Source: Lachnospiraceae bacterium
GTDB lineage: Bacteria > Bacillota > Clostridia > Lachnospirales > Lachnospiraceae
DNA: 64,000 nt
Reading direction: 5' to 3'
Assembly: GCA_024698715.1 (NCBI GenBank)
Contig: JAILRA010000018.1
Coordinates: forward strand, 87,310-151,309
A program made the position numbers and the translations under genes. The notes beneath the pieces are model-generated. The model was not told the origin of the DNA and searched no databases. It saw only the letters and a list, made by a program, of their open reading frames with translations. This document shows positions 37,995 through 49,100 of this stretch, one piece after another (the stretch's first letter is position 1; every line of letters starts with the position of its first letter).

Positions 37995-38628
37995 TTATTT
38001 CCTCCATGGCATTATCGATTTTGGAATACAGTTCATTTTTACCTTCATTATTCTGCAGTACTCTGATCCCGTAGTATTCTGCAAAAGGATTTTTTTCGGA
38101 AAACAGATCACTTGATCTAATATAGTAATCCGTATCATTTTGAAACGCCATAATGTTTTCACATTTTTCAAGAGAATACCCGCGCGTTTCCATAAGTCTT
38201 TTGATCCTTATTTCTTTTGAAGAATCAACAACCCAGAGTTCGTTTAAAATATCAAAATAATCCGCTTCAACCAGAAGAGCCGCTTCGATCACTATAAATG
38301 CGTGATCGCCTTTATCATCTTCAATAATGTTTTCTATTTCTTTTCTTACCGCAGGATGAATTATCGCATTGATTTTTTCGACAAGTGCCGGATCTGCAAA
38401 GATAATATCCGACATTTTCTTCTTATCGATCTCATCATATTCGTTAAGAATATCCTTTCCGAGCAGATCGATGATTTCGTTATAGCATTCCCTGCCTTTT
38501 AATTTCACTTCATTACCGATATCGTCGGCTTTTATGATAATACAGTCATAAACCTCACTTAAATATTCAAGTGCAAGGGATTTACCCGAACCGACACCAC
38601 CGGTAATACCGATAATATAACTTTTCAT
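37978..38628 (-). CDS. coaE: Dephospho-CoA kinase
   Basis: 216 aa, a P-loop kinase completing CoA synthesis. GITGGVGSGKSLAL (about 7-20) is the Walker A motif. DADDIGNEVK-type residues are seen as IIKADDIGNEVKLKG, and the family HPAVRKEIENII and EAALLVEADYFDILNELWVV follow. It lies 17 bp after polA, the frequent polA-coaE order of Firmicutes, and overlaps the FtsA-like gene at its 3' end. Confidence 0.94.
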   Translation of the reverse strand: MKSYIIGITGGVGSGKSLALEYLSEVYDCIIIKADDIGNEVKLKGRECYNEIIDLLGKDILNEYDEIDKKKMSDIIFADPALVEKINAIIHPAVRKEIENIIEDDKGDHAFIVIEAALLVEADYFDILNELWVVDSSKEIRIKRLMETRGYSLEKCENIMAFQNDTDYYIRSSDLFSEKNPFAEYYGIRVLQNNEGKNELYSKIDNAMEEINGRIE

Positions 38629-38645
38629 AATACGTTTTTATCTGT

Positions 38646-41237
38646 TTATTTAGCTTCATACCAGTCTGAGCCGGTATTGCACTCAACAGTAAGCATAACA
38701 TTCATTTTGTAAGCATTTTCCATCTCATTCTTAAGTACACATACTGCTTCTTCTCTTTCACTTTCCTTTACTTCAAGAAGAAGTTCATCGTGTACCTGAA
38801 TGAGAATGCGTGAAGAAAGACCTTTCGAAACAAGTGCATCCCTGACGTTGATCATCGCGATCTTCATGATATCCGCCGCAGTACCCTGGATCGGAGCGTT
38901 CATAGCAACTCTTTTACCGAATTCCCTTTGCATGAACTGAGAAGATTTAAGTTCCGGAATAGGTCTTCTTCTGTTAAATTCGGTGATGGAATAACCCGTT
39001 TCTTTTGCAGAATCAACACATCCTTCGAGATAATTTTTTATATCGGGATAGCCCTCGAAGTACTCTTTAATATATTTTTCAGCATCTTTTCTCGTGATCT
39101 CAAGATCCTGCCCGAGAGAGAAAGACGACATGCCGTATATAATTCCGAAATTAACTACTTTGGCAGCTCTTCTCTGTGAAGAAGTGACCTGATCCACCGG
39201 TACGTTAAAAACCTTGGATGCAGTTACGGAATGAATGTCCTGTCCTGAATTGAAAGCATCCGTAAGTGTTTTGTCTTTTGACATATGTGCGAGGATCCTG
39301 AGTTCGATCTGTGAATAATCGGCATCCGCAAATATATATCCTTCTTTTGGGATAAACACTTTTCTTAACTGTCTACCGATCTCTGTTCTTACGGGTATGT
39401 TCTGTAGATTCGGTTCTGCAGAAGAAATCCTTCCTGTTGCTGTAACCGTCTGAAGGAAATGCGAATGTATCCTTCCGTCTTCGCCTATTGCCTGAGTCAG
39501 ACCGACCGCATATGTGGATTTAAGTTTCGTCAGTGCCCTGTACTCAAGGATATTGGCAACAAAAGGATAATCGGGAGCAAGTTTTTCAAGTACATCCGCC
39601 GAAGTCGAATATCCGGTTTTTGTTTTCTTGGCATTCGGAAGATTCATTTTTTCAAAAAGAATAACTCCGAGCTGTTTGGGTGATAAGATATTAAACTGTT
39701 CACCGGCTTCTTCATATATCCTTTTCTCTATATCCGTGATCGAAACGCTTAATCTGTTTTCGTAATCAGCCAGACCTTTTTTGTCTACAAGAATACCTGT
39801 TTTCTCCATCTCGTAAAGGACAAGTGAAAGAGGCATCTCTATATTTTCAAAAAGTTCAAACTGTCCGCTCTCTTTAAGCTTTTCATCAAATATTTCATAA
39901 AGCTTTATGTATCCGAAAGCAATCCCTGCAAGGTCTTCTTTTTCAAAAGAATTGACATTAAACGAAAGGTCCGTATAGTCATTAAGAAGAGATTCGGGTG
40001 AATAATCATTATTAACCGGGTTAAGAAGATAAGCCGCCAGATCAACAGCAAAAACATTTGCGGTCAGATCATGTGAATTCTTCTTAAAATCTTCATCGGT
40101 AAGAAATCCGAACACTTCAGAAGAACGAAATACGATAACTTTTGTATTATTTTCGAAAATACATTTTCTGATAACATCAGCTGCCGATACTGTAACAGGC
40201 ACAAAAACAAACATATCCCCGTTTCCGAGAACGCTTCCGAAAGAATTGGAAACATATGAAACCGGTCTGTCATTTTTGAAATCATCGAAGTATTTGTTTA
40301 ATTCGTTCACATCCGAAACCGAAACAATATTCAGTTCCTTAACATTGATTTCATTCTTTTTCGATGACATATTGTCTTCGAATCTTTTTAAATATGTTCT
40401 CAAACCGAGTTCTTTAACTATATCATAACCGCCCTGGGTAAATGTAAGTTCATTCTTTAACTGCGAGAATTCAAAACTTATCGGAGCGTTTATCTCAATG
40501 GTCGCAAGTTTCAAACAAAGATATGCAAGTTCTTTGTTTTCTTTCAGAGAATTCCTGATCGAATCCTTGGAAATCTCATCCAAAGAAGCGTATATATTGT
40601 CCAGATTATGATATTTGACGATAAGTTCGCCTGCGGTTTTTTCTCCGACTTTGGGAACGCCGGGAATGTTATCGGAAGAATCTCCCATAAGAGCCTTCAT
40701 ATGGATGAATTCTTCAGGCGTAACATTATATTTTTTTACCACATCATCGGGATAATAATCTTCAACGGTAGTCTGACCTTTAACGGTCTTTGGGATCCTT
40801 ATCTTTATATGCTCGTCGGATATCTGCAAAAGATCCCTGTCGCCCGAAAGCAGCGTAACTTCCATTCCTTCTGACTGCCCCTTCTTGGCAACGGTCCCTA
40901 AAAGATCGTCGGCTTCGTATCCTTCGAGCTCAAGAGTATGGATATTAAGTTCTTTAACAAGATTTTTAATGTAGGGAACCTGCTCTCTGAGTTCATCGGG
41001 CATACCTTTTCTGGTACCCTTATAAGCATCAAAAAGCTTGTGTCTGAAAGTAGGAGCATGAAGGTCGAACGCTATGGCAAGATAATCCGGCTTTTCTTCA
41101 TCCAGAAACCTGAAAAGAATATTCAAAAAACCGTAAACGGCATTGGTATGAACACCGTTTACATTAGTCAGATCGGGCACACCGTAATATGCCCTGTTCA
41201 TTATGCTGTTTCCGTCAATGAGTAATAATTTTTCCAT
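38646..41237 (-). CDS. polA: DNA polymerase I
   Basis: 863 aa. An N-terminal 5' nuclease (about 1-270; LLIDGNSIMNRAYYG, GYEADDLLGTVAKKG, GDSSDNIPGVPKVGEKTA) is followed by an exonuclease-fold region (about 300-480) and the polymerase (about 485-863). Polymerase motifs A (DADYSQIELRILAHMS), B (RRAAKVVNFGIIYGMS) and C (IQVHDELLLEV) are intact. The DEDD carboxylates of 3'-5' exonuclease motif I are missing (PVSYVSNSFGS at the expected place), as in Bacillus-type Pol I, so proofreading is probably absent. It works in repair and Okazaki fragment maturation. It lies 36 bp after the anti-sigma-like gene. Confidence 0.96.
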   Translation of the reverse strand: MEKLLLIDGNSIMNRAYYGVPDLTNVNGVHTNAVYGFLNILFRFLDEEKPDYLAIAFDLHAPTFRHKLFDAYKGTRKGMPDELREQVPYIKNLVKELNIHTLELEGYEADDLLGTVAKKGQSEGMEVTLLSGDRDLLQISDEHIKIRIPKTVKGQTTVEDYYPDDVVKKYNVTPEEFIHMKALMGDSSDNIPGVPKVGEKTAGELIVKYHNLDNIYASLDEISKDSIRNSLKENKELAYLCLKLATIEINAPISFEFSQLKNELTFTQGGYDIVKELGLRTYLKRFEDNMSSKKNEINVKELNIVSVSDVNELNKYFDDFKNDRPVSYVSNSFGSVLGNGDMFVFVPVTVSAADVIRKCIFENNTKVIVFRSSEVFGFLTDEDFKKNSHDLTANVFAVDLAAYLLNPVNNDYSPESLLNDYTDLSFNVNSFEKEDLAGIAFGYIKLYEIFDEKLKESGQFELFENIEMPLSLVLYEMEKTGILVDKKGLADYENRLSVSITDIEKRIYEEAGEQFNILSPKQLGVILFEKMNLPNAKKTKTGYSTSADVLEKLAPDYPFVANILEYRALTKLKSTYAVGLTQAIGEDGRIHSHFLQTVTATGRISSAEPNLQNIPVRTEIGRQLRKVFIPKEGYIFADADYSQIELRILAHMSKDKTLTDAFNSGQDIHSVTASKVFNVPVDQVTSSQRRAAKVVNFGIIYGMSSFSLGQDLEITRKDAEKYIKEYFEGYPDIKNYLEGCVDSAKETGYSITEFNRRRPIPELKSSQFMQREFGKRVAMNAPIQGTAADIMKIAMINVRDALVSKGLSSRILIQVHDELLLEVKESEREEAVCVLKNEMENAYKMNVMLTVECNTGSDWYEAK

Positions 41238-41273
41238 GAATAAAGATCTGTATCCTTGTATTATCTTGGTTCA

Positions 41274-41597
41274 TTAATAAGCAAATAACGTGGAAAGGAA
41301 AAGTCCGAACAAAAATGCCAGAATAAATATAACTATTGCGGCAATAACCGTAAAGTTCTTTTGGAATTTGGCTTTGGAATAAGATTTGTTGATCTTTTCG
41401 TTAAGCTCATGATCCAGATCGAAAGAAGTCGCCGTATCTAGTCTCTTTAAGCCTTCGTTAACAAGATACTCTATGGAAAGCTCTTCCATACACTCGCTGC
41501 AGCCTCTTACATGATTGACAAATTCAATGCATTTCTTGGAATTCATAGAATCGTTAAGAAATTCTTTTATTTGTTTTTTGCATTCATAACAATCCAT
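41274..41597 (-). CDS. Zinc-finger anti-sigma-factor-like membrane protein
   Basis: 107 aa from the ATG at 41597, which has AGGTGAAG upstream. The ATG at 41615 would add six residues. The N-terminus MDCYECKKQIKEFL and HVRGCSECMEEL (about 38-49) form a zf-HC2/ZAS-like zinc site (His-x3-Cys-x2-Cys). One C-terminal membrane helix (about 83-105) ends the protein. This is the layout of membrane anti-sigma factors, but no ECF sigma gene is beside it; polA follows instead. The function is therefore uncertain. Confidence 0.75.
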   Translation of the reverse strand: MDCYECKKQIKEFLNDSMNSKKCIEFVNHVRGCSECMEELSIEYLVNEGLKRLDTATSFDLDHELNEKINKSYSKAKFQKNFTVIAAIVIFILAFLFGLFLSTLFAY

Positions 41598-41674
41598 ATC
41601 TTCACCTTTTCCCATACCTTATAATTTTACATCAAAACAGGATTTTTTACTACATAATTAATACTAAAAATAAC

Positions 41675-41703
41675 TTGAATATAAGCCTTATTTATGCTAA
41701 AAT
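41675..41703 (+). promoter_or_regulatory. Putative promoter of tRNA-Leu
   Basis: TTGAAT (41675-41680), a 17-nt spacer ending in TATGC (extended -10-like) and TAAAAT (41698-41703). It ends 21 bp before the mature tRNA 5' end. Confidence 0.65.
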
Positions 41704-41724
41704 CAATTTTCGTAAGAATAAAAA

Positions 41725-41807
41725 GCCGGCGTGTCGGAATGGCAGACGAGGCAGACTCAAAATCTGTTGTTGGCAACAACGTGCGGGTTCAAGTCCCGCC
41801 GCCGGCA
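41725..41807 (+). tRNA. tRNA-Leu (anticodon CAA)
   Basis: 83 nt. The acceptor stem GCCGGCG/CGCCGGC (7 bp) is perfect with discriminator A41807. The anticodon loop CTCAAAA gives anticodon CAA, reading UUG. A long variable arm (GTTGTTGGCAACAAC region) is typical of Leu tRNAs, and the T-arm GCGGGTTCAAGTCCCGC is perfect. CCA is not encoded. A promoter precedes it and a terminator follows. Confidence 0.96.
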
Positions 41808-41831
41808 GTTTCTGTAATTTACCTAAACTTT

Positions 41832-41872
41832 AAAACTCCTTGAAAAACATTTTGTTTTCAAGGAGTTTTTTT
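41832..41872. terminator. Terminator between tRNA-Leu and the SLH-protein gene
   Basis: AAAACTCCTTGAAAA and TTTTCAAGGAGTTTT form a long perfect stem followed by more T residues on the plus strand. It ends the tRNA transcript. Its left flank also gives a short T-tract on the minus strand, so it can serve the convergent surface-protein gene. Confidence 0.88.
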
Positions 41873-41892
41873 AGTTTAAAGATTTTGAATTT

Positions 41893-43119
41893 TTATTCTT
41901 CCGACATAAACTGCATTATTATGGTTGCACCCTCCGCTCTGGTTGCATTTCCCTTGGGATCGAGTCTTAATTCTGACTTCGGTGCTCCGGGTGTTCCTTT
42001 TCCGCCTATCAAACCGTTTGTTATAGCCCAGTTCATTGCGGGTATAGCGTAACTATCCACTTGTTTGGTATCTTTATAACCTATATAAGCATTCTCGTCG
42101 ACATTGTTTAAAGATTTCAATCCTAATGTCTGCGCATATTTATAAAGCATCAATACAAGATCCTGTCTCTTTACGTTTTGTCCGACTCCGAACCTGTTGT
42201 TTCCTACACCTCCGACTATGGAATTCTTATAGCACCATACTATTCCTTTGCAAAACCATTGATTATCCTTAACATCAGTAAACGGATTCTTATCATTTGC
42301 GGAAAGTTCGGGTTTACCTGCATGTGAATAGATTATCTGTGTAATCTCTTCCCTTCTTATCTTTCCGTTAGGGTCAAACATTCTACCCTTTCCGGACATT
42401 ACTCCGTTGTCATATACGAACTGTACATACGGAACAAACCATTCGTCGCCTTGTATATCATCAAAGATATCGGCTACATTTACCTTGCTCTTCCATTCTG
42501 CAATAAGAATGGTGTCAGCATTAACCGTAATCTTATCGCCTGCTTTTCCTAAATCCCATTTAACGAACACTTTGCCCATAGGAGCTGTAAATCCGCATTC
42601 TGGAAGAGTATATTCTGTATCTGCTTCTACCTTTACGCTTTCCATGCTTCCGCTTCCGCCGTTTGCATCAAAGCTTACAGTATACATTACGGGCGCCGGA
42701 GGATTAACGTTCTCTTTTTCAAAGCATGCTTTAACTTCTACGTTTTCATTTCCAATCTTAAATGTAGTAGTCGCACTCTTACTGTCTGCTAATGTAATTC
42801 CTCCGCTTAATACCTGCCACTCTGTAAACTTAAAGCCTTCATTGGCAGTTGCGGTAATTGTAACTTCGGTTCCTTCAATGCCGGACTCTACAGAGGAAAC
42901 CGCAGTTCCGTTTCCGTCAGTACATGCTTTTACTGTGTATTCTGTAGGAGCGGGAGGATTGATATTTTCTTTTTCAAAGATTGCTTTTATTTCTACATTT
43001 TCTGTTCCTATAACGAATGTAGTCGTAGCACTCTTACTGTCTGTTAATGAAATTCCTCCGCTTATTACCTGCCACTCCGTAAACTTAAAACCTTCGTTGG
43101 CAGTTGCAGTAATTGTAAC
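41893..43119 (-). pseudogene. SLH-containing C-terminal part of the surface protein, cut off by an in-frame stop
   Basis: This stretch is open and in the same frame as the giant gene at 43120-50535; only TAA at 43120-43122 separates them. It encodes the second half of InlB-like repeat 5, a complete repeat 6, a further FDANGGSGSM-type repeat, and three SLH motifs (FDDIQGDEWFVPYVQFVYDN, FTDVKDNQWFCKGIVWCYKN and a third ending RAEGATIIMQF), which usually bind pyruvylated secondary wall polymer. The first ATG after the stop (42687) has no ribosome site, so separate translation is unlikely and would lack a signal peptide. In repeat 6 the codon at the stop's position is GAA, one substitution from TAA. 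It may be a nonsense mutation, a phase event or an assembly error. Confidence 0.8.
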
Positions 43120-46100
43120 TTAATCTCCTTCTTTTCCTGAAGCAACTGATGAAACAGCAGTTCCGTTTCCATTAGTACTTAAAGTTACAGTGAATTCTTC
43201 AGGTGCGGGAGGATCGATTGTTTCTGTTTCAAAGATTGCTTTTATTTCTACATTTTCCGTACCGATAGTGAACGTAGTTGTAGCATTCTTACTGTTTTCT
43301 AAACTTACTCCTCCGCTTACAACTTGCCATTCACTAAACTTAAAGCCTTTGTTTGCAACAGCCGTAATTGTAACTTCTGTTCCTTCAATTCCGGATTCAT
43401 GCGAAGAAGTAGCTGTTCCGTTTCCGTCAGTGCTTAAAGTTACAGTATATACTGTGGGAGGATTGATTGTTTTTTCTGCAAAAACAGCTTTTACTTCTAC
43501 ATTTTCTGTTCCTATAACGAATGTAGTTGTAGCATTCTTATTATTATCTAAGCTTATTCCACCGCTTACAACCTGCCATTCGCTAAACTCATAGCCTTCA
43601 TTTGCAGTTGCTGTAATTGTAACTTTAGTTCCTTCAGTTCCGGATTCTGGAGTTGTGAACGCTGTTCCGTTTCCATCTGTACTTAAAGTTACAGTATATA
43701 CAGTGGGAACAGGAGGATCGATAGTTTCTTTCTCGAAGATCGCCTTAACTTCTACATTCGCAGTACCAATCTTAAATGTGGTCTTAGCATTCTTACTGTC
43801 AGAAAGCTTAACTCCGCCGGAAACTACCTGCCATTCTTTAAACTCAAAGCCATCGTTAGCTGTTGCTGTAATAGTGACATTTGTTCCTGCAACACCCGAT
43901 GATACAGATGTCTTTGCAGTACCATTTCCGTCAGTACTTACTTTTACGGTATACGTCGTAGGCGGAACAACAATCTCTTCAAAGATTGCTTTTACTTCTA
44001 CATCAGCAGTTCCAATTTTAAATGTGGTCTTAGCACTCTTACTGTCAGCAAGGGTAACTCCACCGGATACAACCTTCCATTCTTTGAACTCAAAGCCATC
44101 GTTCGCAGTTGCTGTTATTGTGACATCGGTTCCTGCAACACCTGATGAAACGGATGCTTTGGCAGTTCCGTTTCCGTCGGTACTTGCTTTTACAGTGTAT
44201 TTAATAGGAGTCCATTTTGCGTAATATATCTTGTCGCCTATATCTGTCTTGGAAATTGTTTTTACTTGCACTCCTGTACAATTCGCATTATCATACCAAC
44301 CACCAAAAGTATATCCAGCCTTTGTGACGTCAGTAGGAAGAGTTGCTCCTACACCATATTTGTAACTTGTTATCTTTCCGGAATTAATTTTTCCGCCATT
44401 GGTATTAAGAGTAACATCATAACTTGATTTATGAATCGTAAATGTCCATGCATCATTTGTTATAGCATCTCCTGTAGCTCTTCTTGCAGCCCTATAATTT
44501 TCACCTTCTTCAACATCAAGCATTACTTTATATGTTCCGCATTCTGTAGGAGCATACGCACTCACAATTCCATCTTGATTAACATATAAAACTTTAAAAC
44601 TGCCCATACCTATAATTCCGTCTTTGGTTTTAGCAGTAGCAGTTTTTTCTCGTCCGTCATAAACCGTATTTGAAGGAAGGCATACAATAAAATCTTTGTC
44701 TGAAGGATTTATTATATTTATATCGAAAACATATGAATCCTCTTCAAGAACTAATGCCTCATAGTTATCCCCTTCTTCTACAAATAGTTTAAATCTATAT
44801 CTACCTGCATTTACAGGATCAATCGGAACTGTTTCTCCTTCTTTATAGTATTCGATAGAAATATCACCCATACCTTCTAATGTATCATCTCGAGTGTTAA
44901 AAGATGCACTTACAGTCTTCTTTTCACCGTCGTAAATATAATCCCTAAGATTATTAATAATAAAATCATTATAATTAGGGATAGCTTTCTTAATAGTAAA
45001 TGTCCAAGCATCATTTGTAATACCATCCGCTGCATTATAAATGGTTCCACCGCTAACATTTACTTTCACCTTATATGTTCCGACATTTACAGGAGGTTTA
45101 GTACTCTCATGATTGTTTGAATCAACATATACAACACTTGCTGTCCCGTAATCCTCATTATCAATAACTGTAGCAACAAACTCATAGCCATCATATGTGT
45201 CCCATGAGGGAAGATAAACTCTAATATTTTTATCAGTAGGAGTCGCCTTATAGATAGTAAATGTCCATGCATCACTTGTTATACCCGAAGCGGACTTATA
45301 ATTATCTCCTTCTTCAACATCTAATTCTATCTTATAAGTTCCCGGCAGAGTCGGAATAGATTGGATTTTATTTTTATCACTGTCAATAAAATACGCAGTT
45401 ATTAGACCCATACCTTCAATTCCTTCATTTATATTAAATCTAGTATCATGAAAATCTCCATCAAAAACATAATTGTCTGGAGGTGTTACAGTAAAATCAC
45501 TGTTTTTAGGTGTCGCTTTATCTATTGTAAATTTCCAATTTGAATCACTTAAGCCTGTTGCCGCCTCAAAATTATTGCCGGAATTATCAACATCAAGTTT
45601 AAATGTATAATTTCCAGGATAAACTGGTGGTATCGAGCCATACACACCATTATCCTGATAGTATATAGGAGTTATATTACCTATTCCTGTAAGACCAGGT
45701 ATCAATTCAACTGTTATTCCTTTAGCTTTTCCGTCATACACTAAATTGGATGGATATTTAATAGTAAAATCTTCAACTTTAAGTGTCCTCTTATTAATAC
45801 GGAATTTCCAGTTAGTATCATCTCTTAATTCAGCAGAACAGAAATATTCATTTTCCGTTACTCTTATGCCGAATGTATAATCTCCCGCATCTATAGGTGC
45901 ACCTGATAACTCTGTACCGTTTTTATCAAAATATATAACTTCAAAATCATCTGTTCCGATAGTATCATCTTTCGGTGTTACTGTAGCTTCCAATGCACTG
46001 CCGTTATAAGCTCTGTTTGAAGGAACCTCAACCTTAAAGTAATCTTCTGTAGCAGTAGCCGTAAATGTTATAACAGCACCATCAGGATCTGATGCCAAAT

Positions 46101-49100
46101 CCGTAAATTTATCTCCGTTATACTGTTCAGAAAAGAATTTAAGAGTATATTCCTTATTTTCCTCTAAATCATTAGGGATTTTAACATATGCTTCACCGCT
46201 TCCTGTTGCGGAATCACCAGTTAAATCAACAATTCTTCCGTAATATAAAAGATTGTCCTGATTATCAAAAAGCATGGCTGAAACATATTCATCCTTACTT
46301 GTATCTGCCTTTGTTTTTGCATTTGAATATGAAAATCTGCATACACTGCCCGGTAATATATTGCCGTTTCCGATTTTGCTTACCGTAAATGTATCTCTCG
46401 AAGAATCATGAAGTGTAACTTTCCATTCATTGCCCGTATATTCTCCGACAGGTGTCAACGCCAATGCGCCTATAGTATTTGTTGGTTTGCCTCCATTGGC
46501 CGCAGATGTGAAGATGATGGATGAAAGATTTAAATTAAAAGCTGGTCGTACATAACGGTGATACACTGTCGCAGATTCCCCCTGAAAACGTAGGGCTCCA
46601 TTATTAACATAAGAAGTGTAGTAGGAATATTCACCTGGCGAGCGTAACCACCATATTTCATATATATTCCTAATATCATAATTAGTAATATTAGCTTCAT
46701 ATGTTGAAAGAGGCCACATATAAGCATTAGAAACTGTTGTTCCTGATACACCATTACAAAATGGTTCAGAATCACTGTAAATCCCCACTTCAAGATTTCT
46801 TGGGATAATAGCTTCTTTTTCCACGCCTGCAGTTCTCATTGATAAACTATCAATTGAGTTTTGTAATAAACTTCCGGAATATTTATTATTTCCTCCTGAC
46901 ACACTAAATGTAGTTCTATTTCCTAAATACGATTTAGCAAGCAATGTCATTCTTCCGTCCGTGCTTGCAACACCGTTCGTGTTGTATCCAATAATACTCC
47001 ATGCATCAGATTTTAAAATTCCACTCTCTTCATAAGAATCATAGTATAATGTTGCAGCATTTGATGTATTTACAGCTGCTCCAAGCGCTTCACTACCAAT
47101 CTGGATTGTTTTTCCGTTGCCCGAATATGTATAAGAACCAACTGTAAATGAAAACTCTCTTGATGAATCAAACTCTGAAGCATAGTCTGTCATCTTGTCA
47201 CCATTGTATTGTTCGGACATGAATTTGAGCGTATAAGTAGAACCTTCAGTTAATCCGGAAGGAACGATAATATATGCCTCTCCATTTTTTGATGCTTCGG
47301 ATGACAGTTCTGCTATTCTTCCATAATAAAGAATATTCCCATCAGAATCGACAATAATTGCAGAAAGGAAATTATTTTCCCCGGTTGTTGCATTCTTATA
47401 ATTTATTTTGATTGTTCCTCCTATAGGCACATTTAAATTGCCTTCTCTGCTTACTTCAAGATTGTCTCTTGAAGAATCATGCAGTGTTGCCTTCCATTCA
47501 GTACCTGTATAATCTCCTACAGGAGAAAGAGCGAGCGAACCTGTTTTGCCCGAAACTTTACCGCCTTCAGCAGCAGATGTGAGGATTATTGATGAATAAT
47601 TCAAAAAGAAAGCCGGGCGAACATAACTTGAGAATGCAGTACTATGACCAAAATCTTTCACAGTACCAGTCGTATCTTCCACATATGAAATATTATAAGT
47701 ATATTGATCTTCAACCGTATATCCGGGCGATCGAAGATACCATGAGTAATTTTTCTTTCTGATATCAACATTTGTTAAATTGGCTTCATATGATGAAAGC
47801 GGCCACATAATCGCATTTAATACGCGATATTTAGCTACACCATCGCAGGTGCAGATAGGATTTGCGATATCAAATGATTCAACCTCAAGATTTCTTTTTA
47901 TTATTGCTTCTTTTTCAGTTTCTGTAGTTCTGGCAGCTATAATATTTACCTCATTTTGTAAATTACTTCCGGAGTAAATATTATAAGTACCATTATTATA
48001 ATTAAAATCGCATTTTTTCATTAATGAATCCGAAAGCAAAGTCATTCTTTCCTCATCACACGCGACACCATCATTTTGATATCCGATTACTCTCCATGCA
48101 TCTGATTTTCTTGTTCCATTTTCTAAATATGAATCGAAATATAATTTTGCAGCGTTCTTCGTATTAACCCCTGCTCCAAGTGATTCGCTTCCCAGCTGAA
48201 CAGCTTTACCATTATTTGAATATGTATTATAACCTACTGTAAATGTTACATCTCTTGATGAATCAAACTTTGAAGCAAAGTCTGTCATTTTATCGCCGTT
48301 ATATTGTTCGGATAAGAATCTGAGTTTATATGTTCCTTCATTCAGGCCCGAAGGAATCGCAACATAAAACTCTCCGTTGGCAGAAGCTTCTGATGTACCT
48401 AAATCTAAAAGTCTTCCGTAACGAATTATATTATTATCTGAATTAACAAGAATTGCAGAAAGATAATTATTTGATCCGGTAACTGCATTCGAATATTTTA
48501 TTTTTATTTTATTTCCGGGATTTACTTTAAAATCACCTTCTCTGGTTACAGTAAGAGCATCTCTTGAAGAATCATGAATTGTAAATTTCCACTCATTACC
48601 ATTATAATTTTCTATGGGCGTAAGTCCGAAAATGCCCACACTGACGGATTTTTTACCATCTACTGCTGCAGATGTCATTATCACAGATGAAAGATTTAAA
48701 TAAATAGCGGGACGTACGCTGTAACTGTTGTCTGCATTGTATCCAATTTCGTAAATATTGCCATCATTGCTGACCGCAGCCGTAGTGTAATAATATTGAC
48801 CCGGCGAGCGAAGCCACCAACATTCTCCTTTGTTTCTTATATTGCTATTTAATAAATCGGCTTCATAAAAGGAAAGCGGCCACATAACTGCATCAGAAAC
48901 TGTAGAACCGCTTACATAGTTATCATTATAATCATCTGCACCATAAAGTCCGCTTCCACCCAAGAGCGTTCTGTTAATTACCGCATTCCTTTCAGGAGAA
49001 CCGGTTGATAATCGATTATTTACAATATTATCTATTGCTGTTTTTAATGTACTCTTTGAATATTCATTTGAATTCTTAGTTTCATCAAAATATGAATTTC

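Noticed and set aside
42407..44224. Long plus-strand ORFs (42407-43123, 43190-43594, 43655-44224) opposite the surface-protein gene
   Set aside because: They are rich in Ser/Thr/Val/Pro, repeat with the period of the InlB-like repeats and are the antisense of that gene; they have no ribosome sites and no family.
43120..46040. Regularly spaced repeats that might look like a CRISPR array
   Set aside because: The repeats are about 230-260 bp, lie in frame, vary by synonymous and conservative changes, and encode protein modules.
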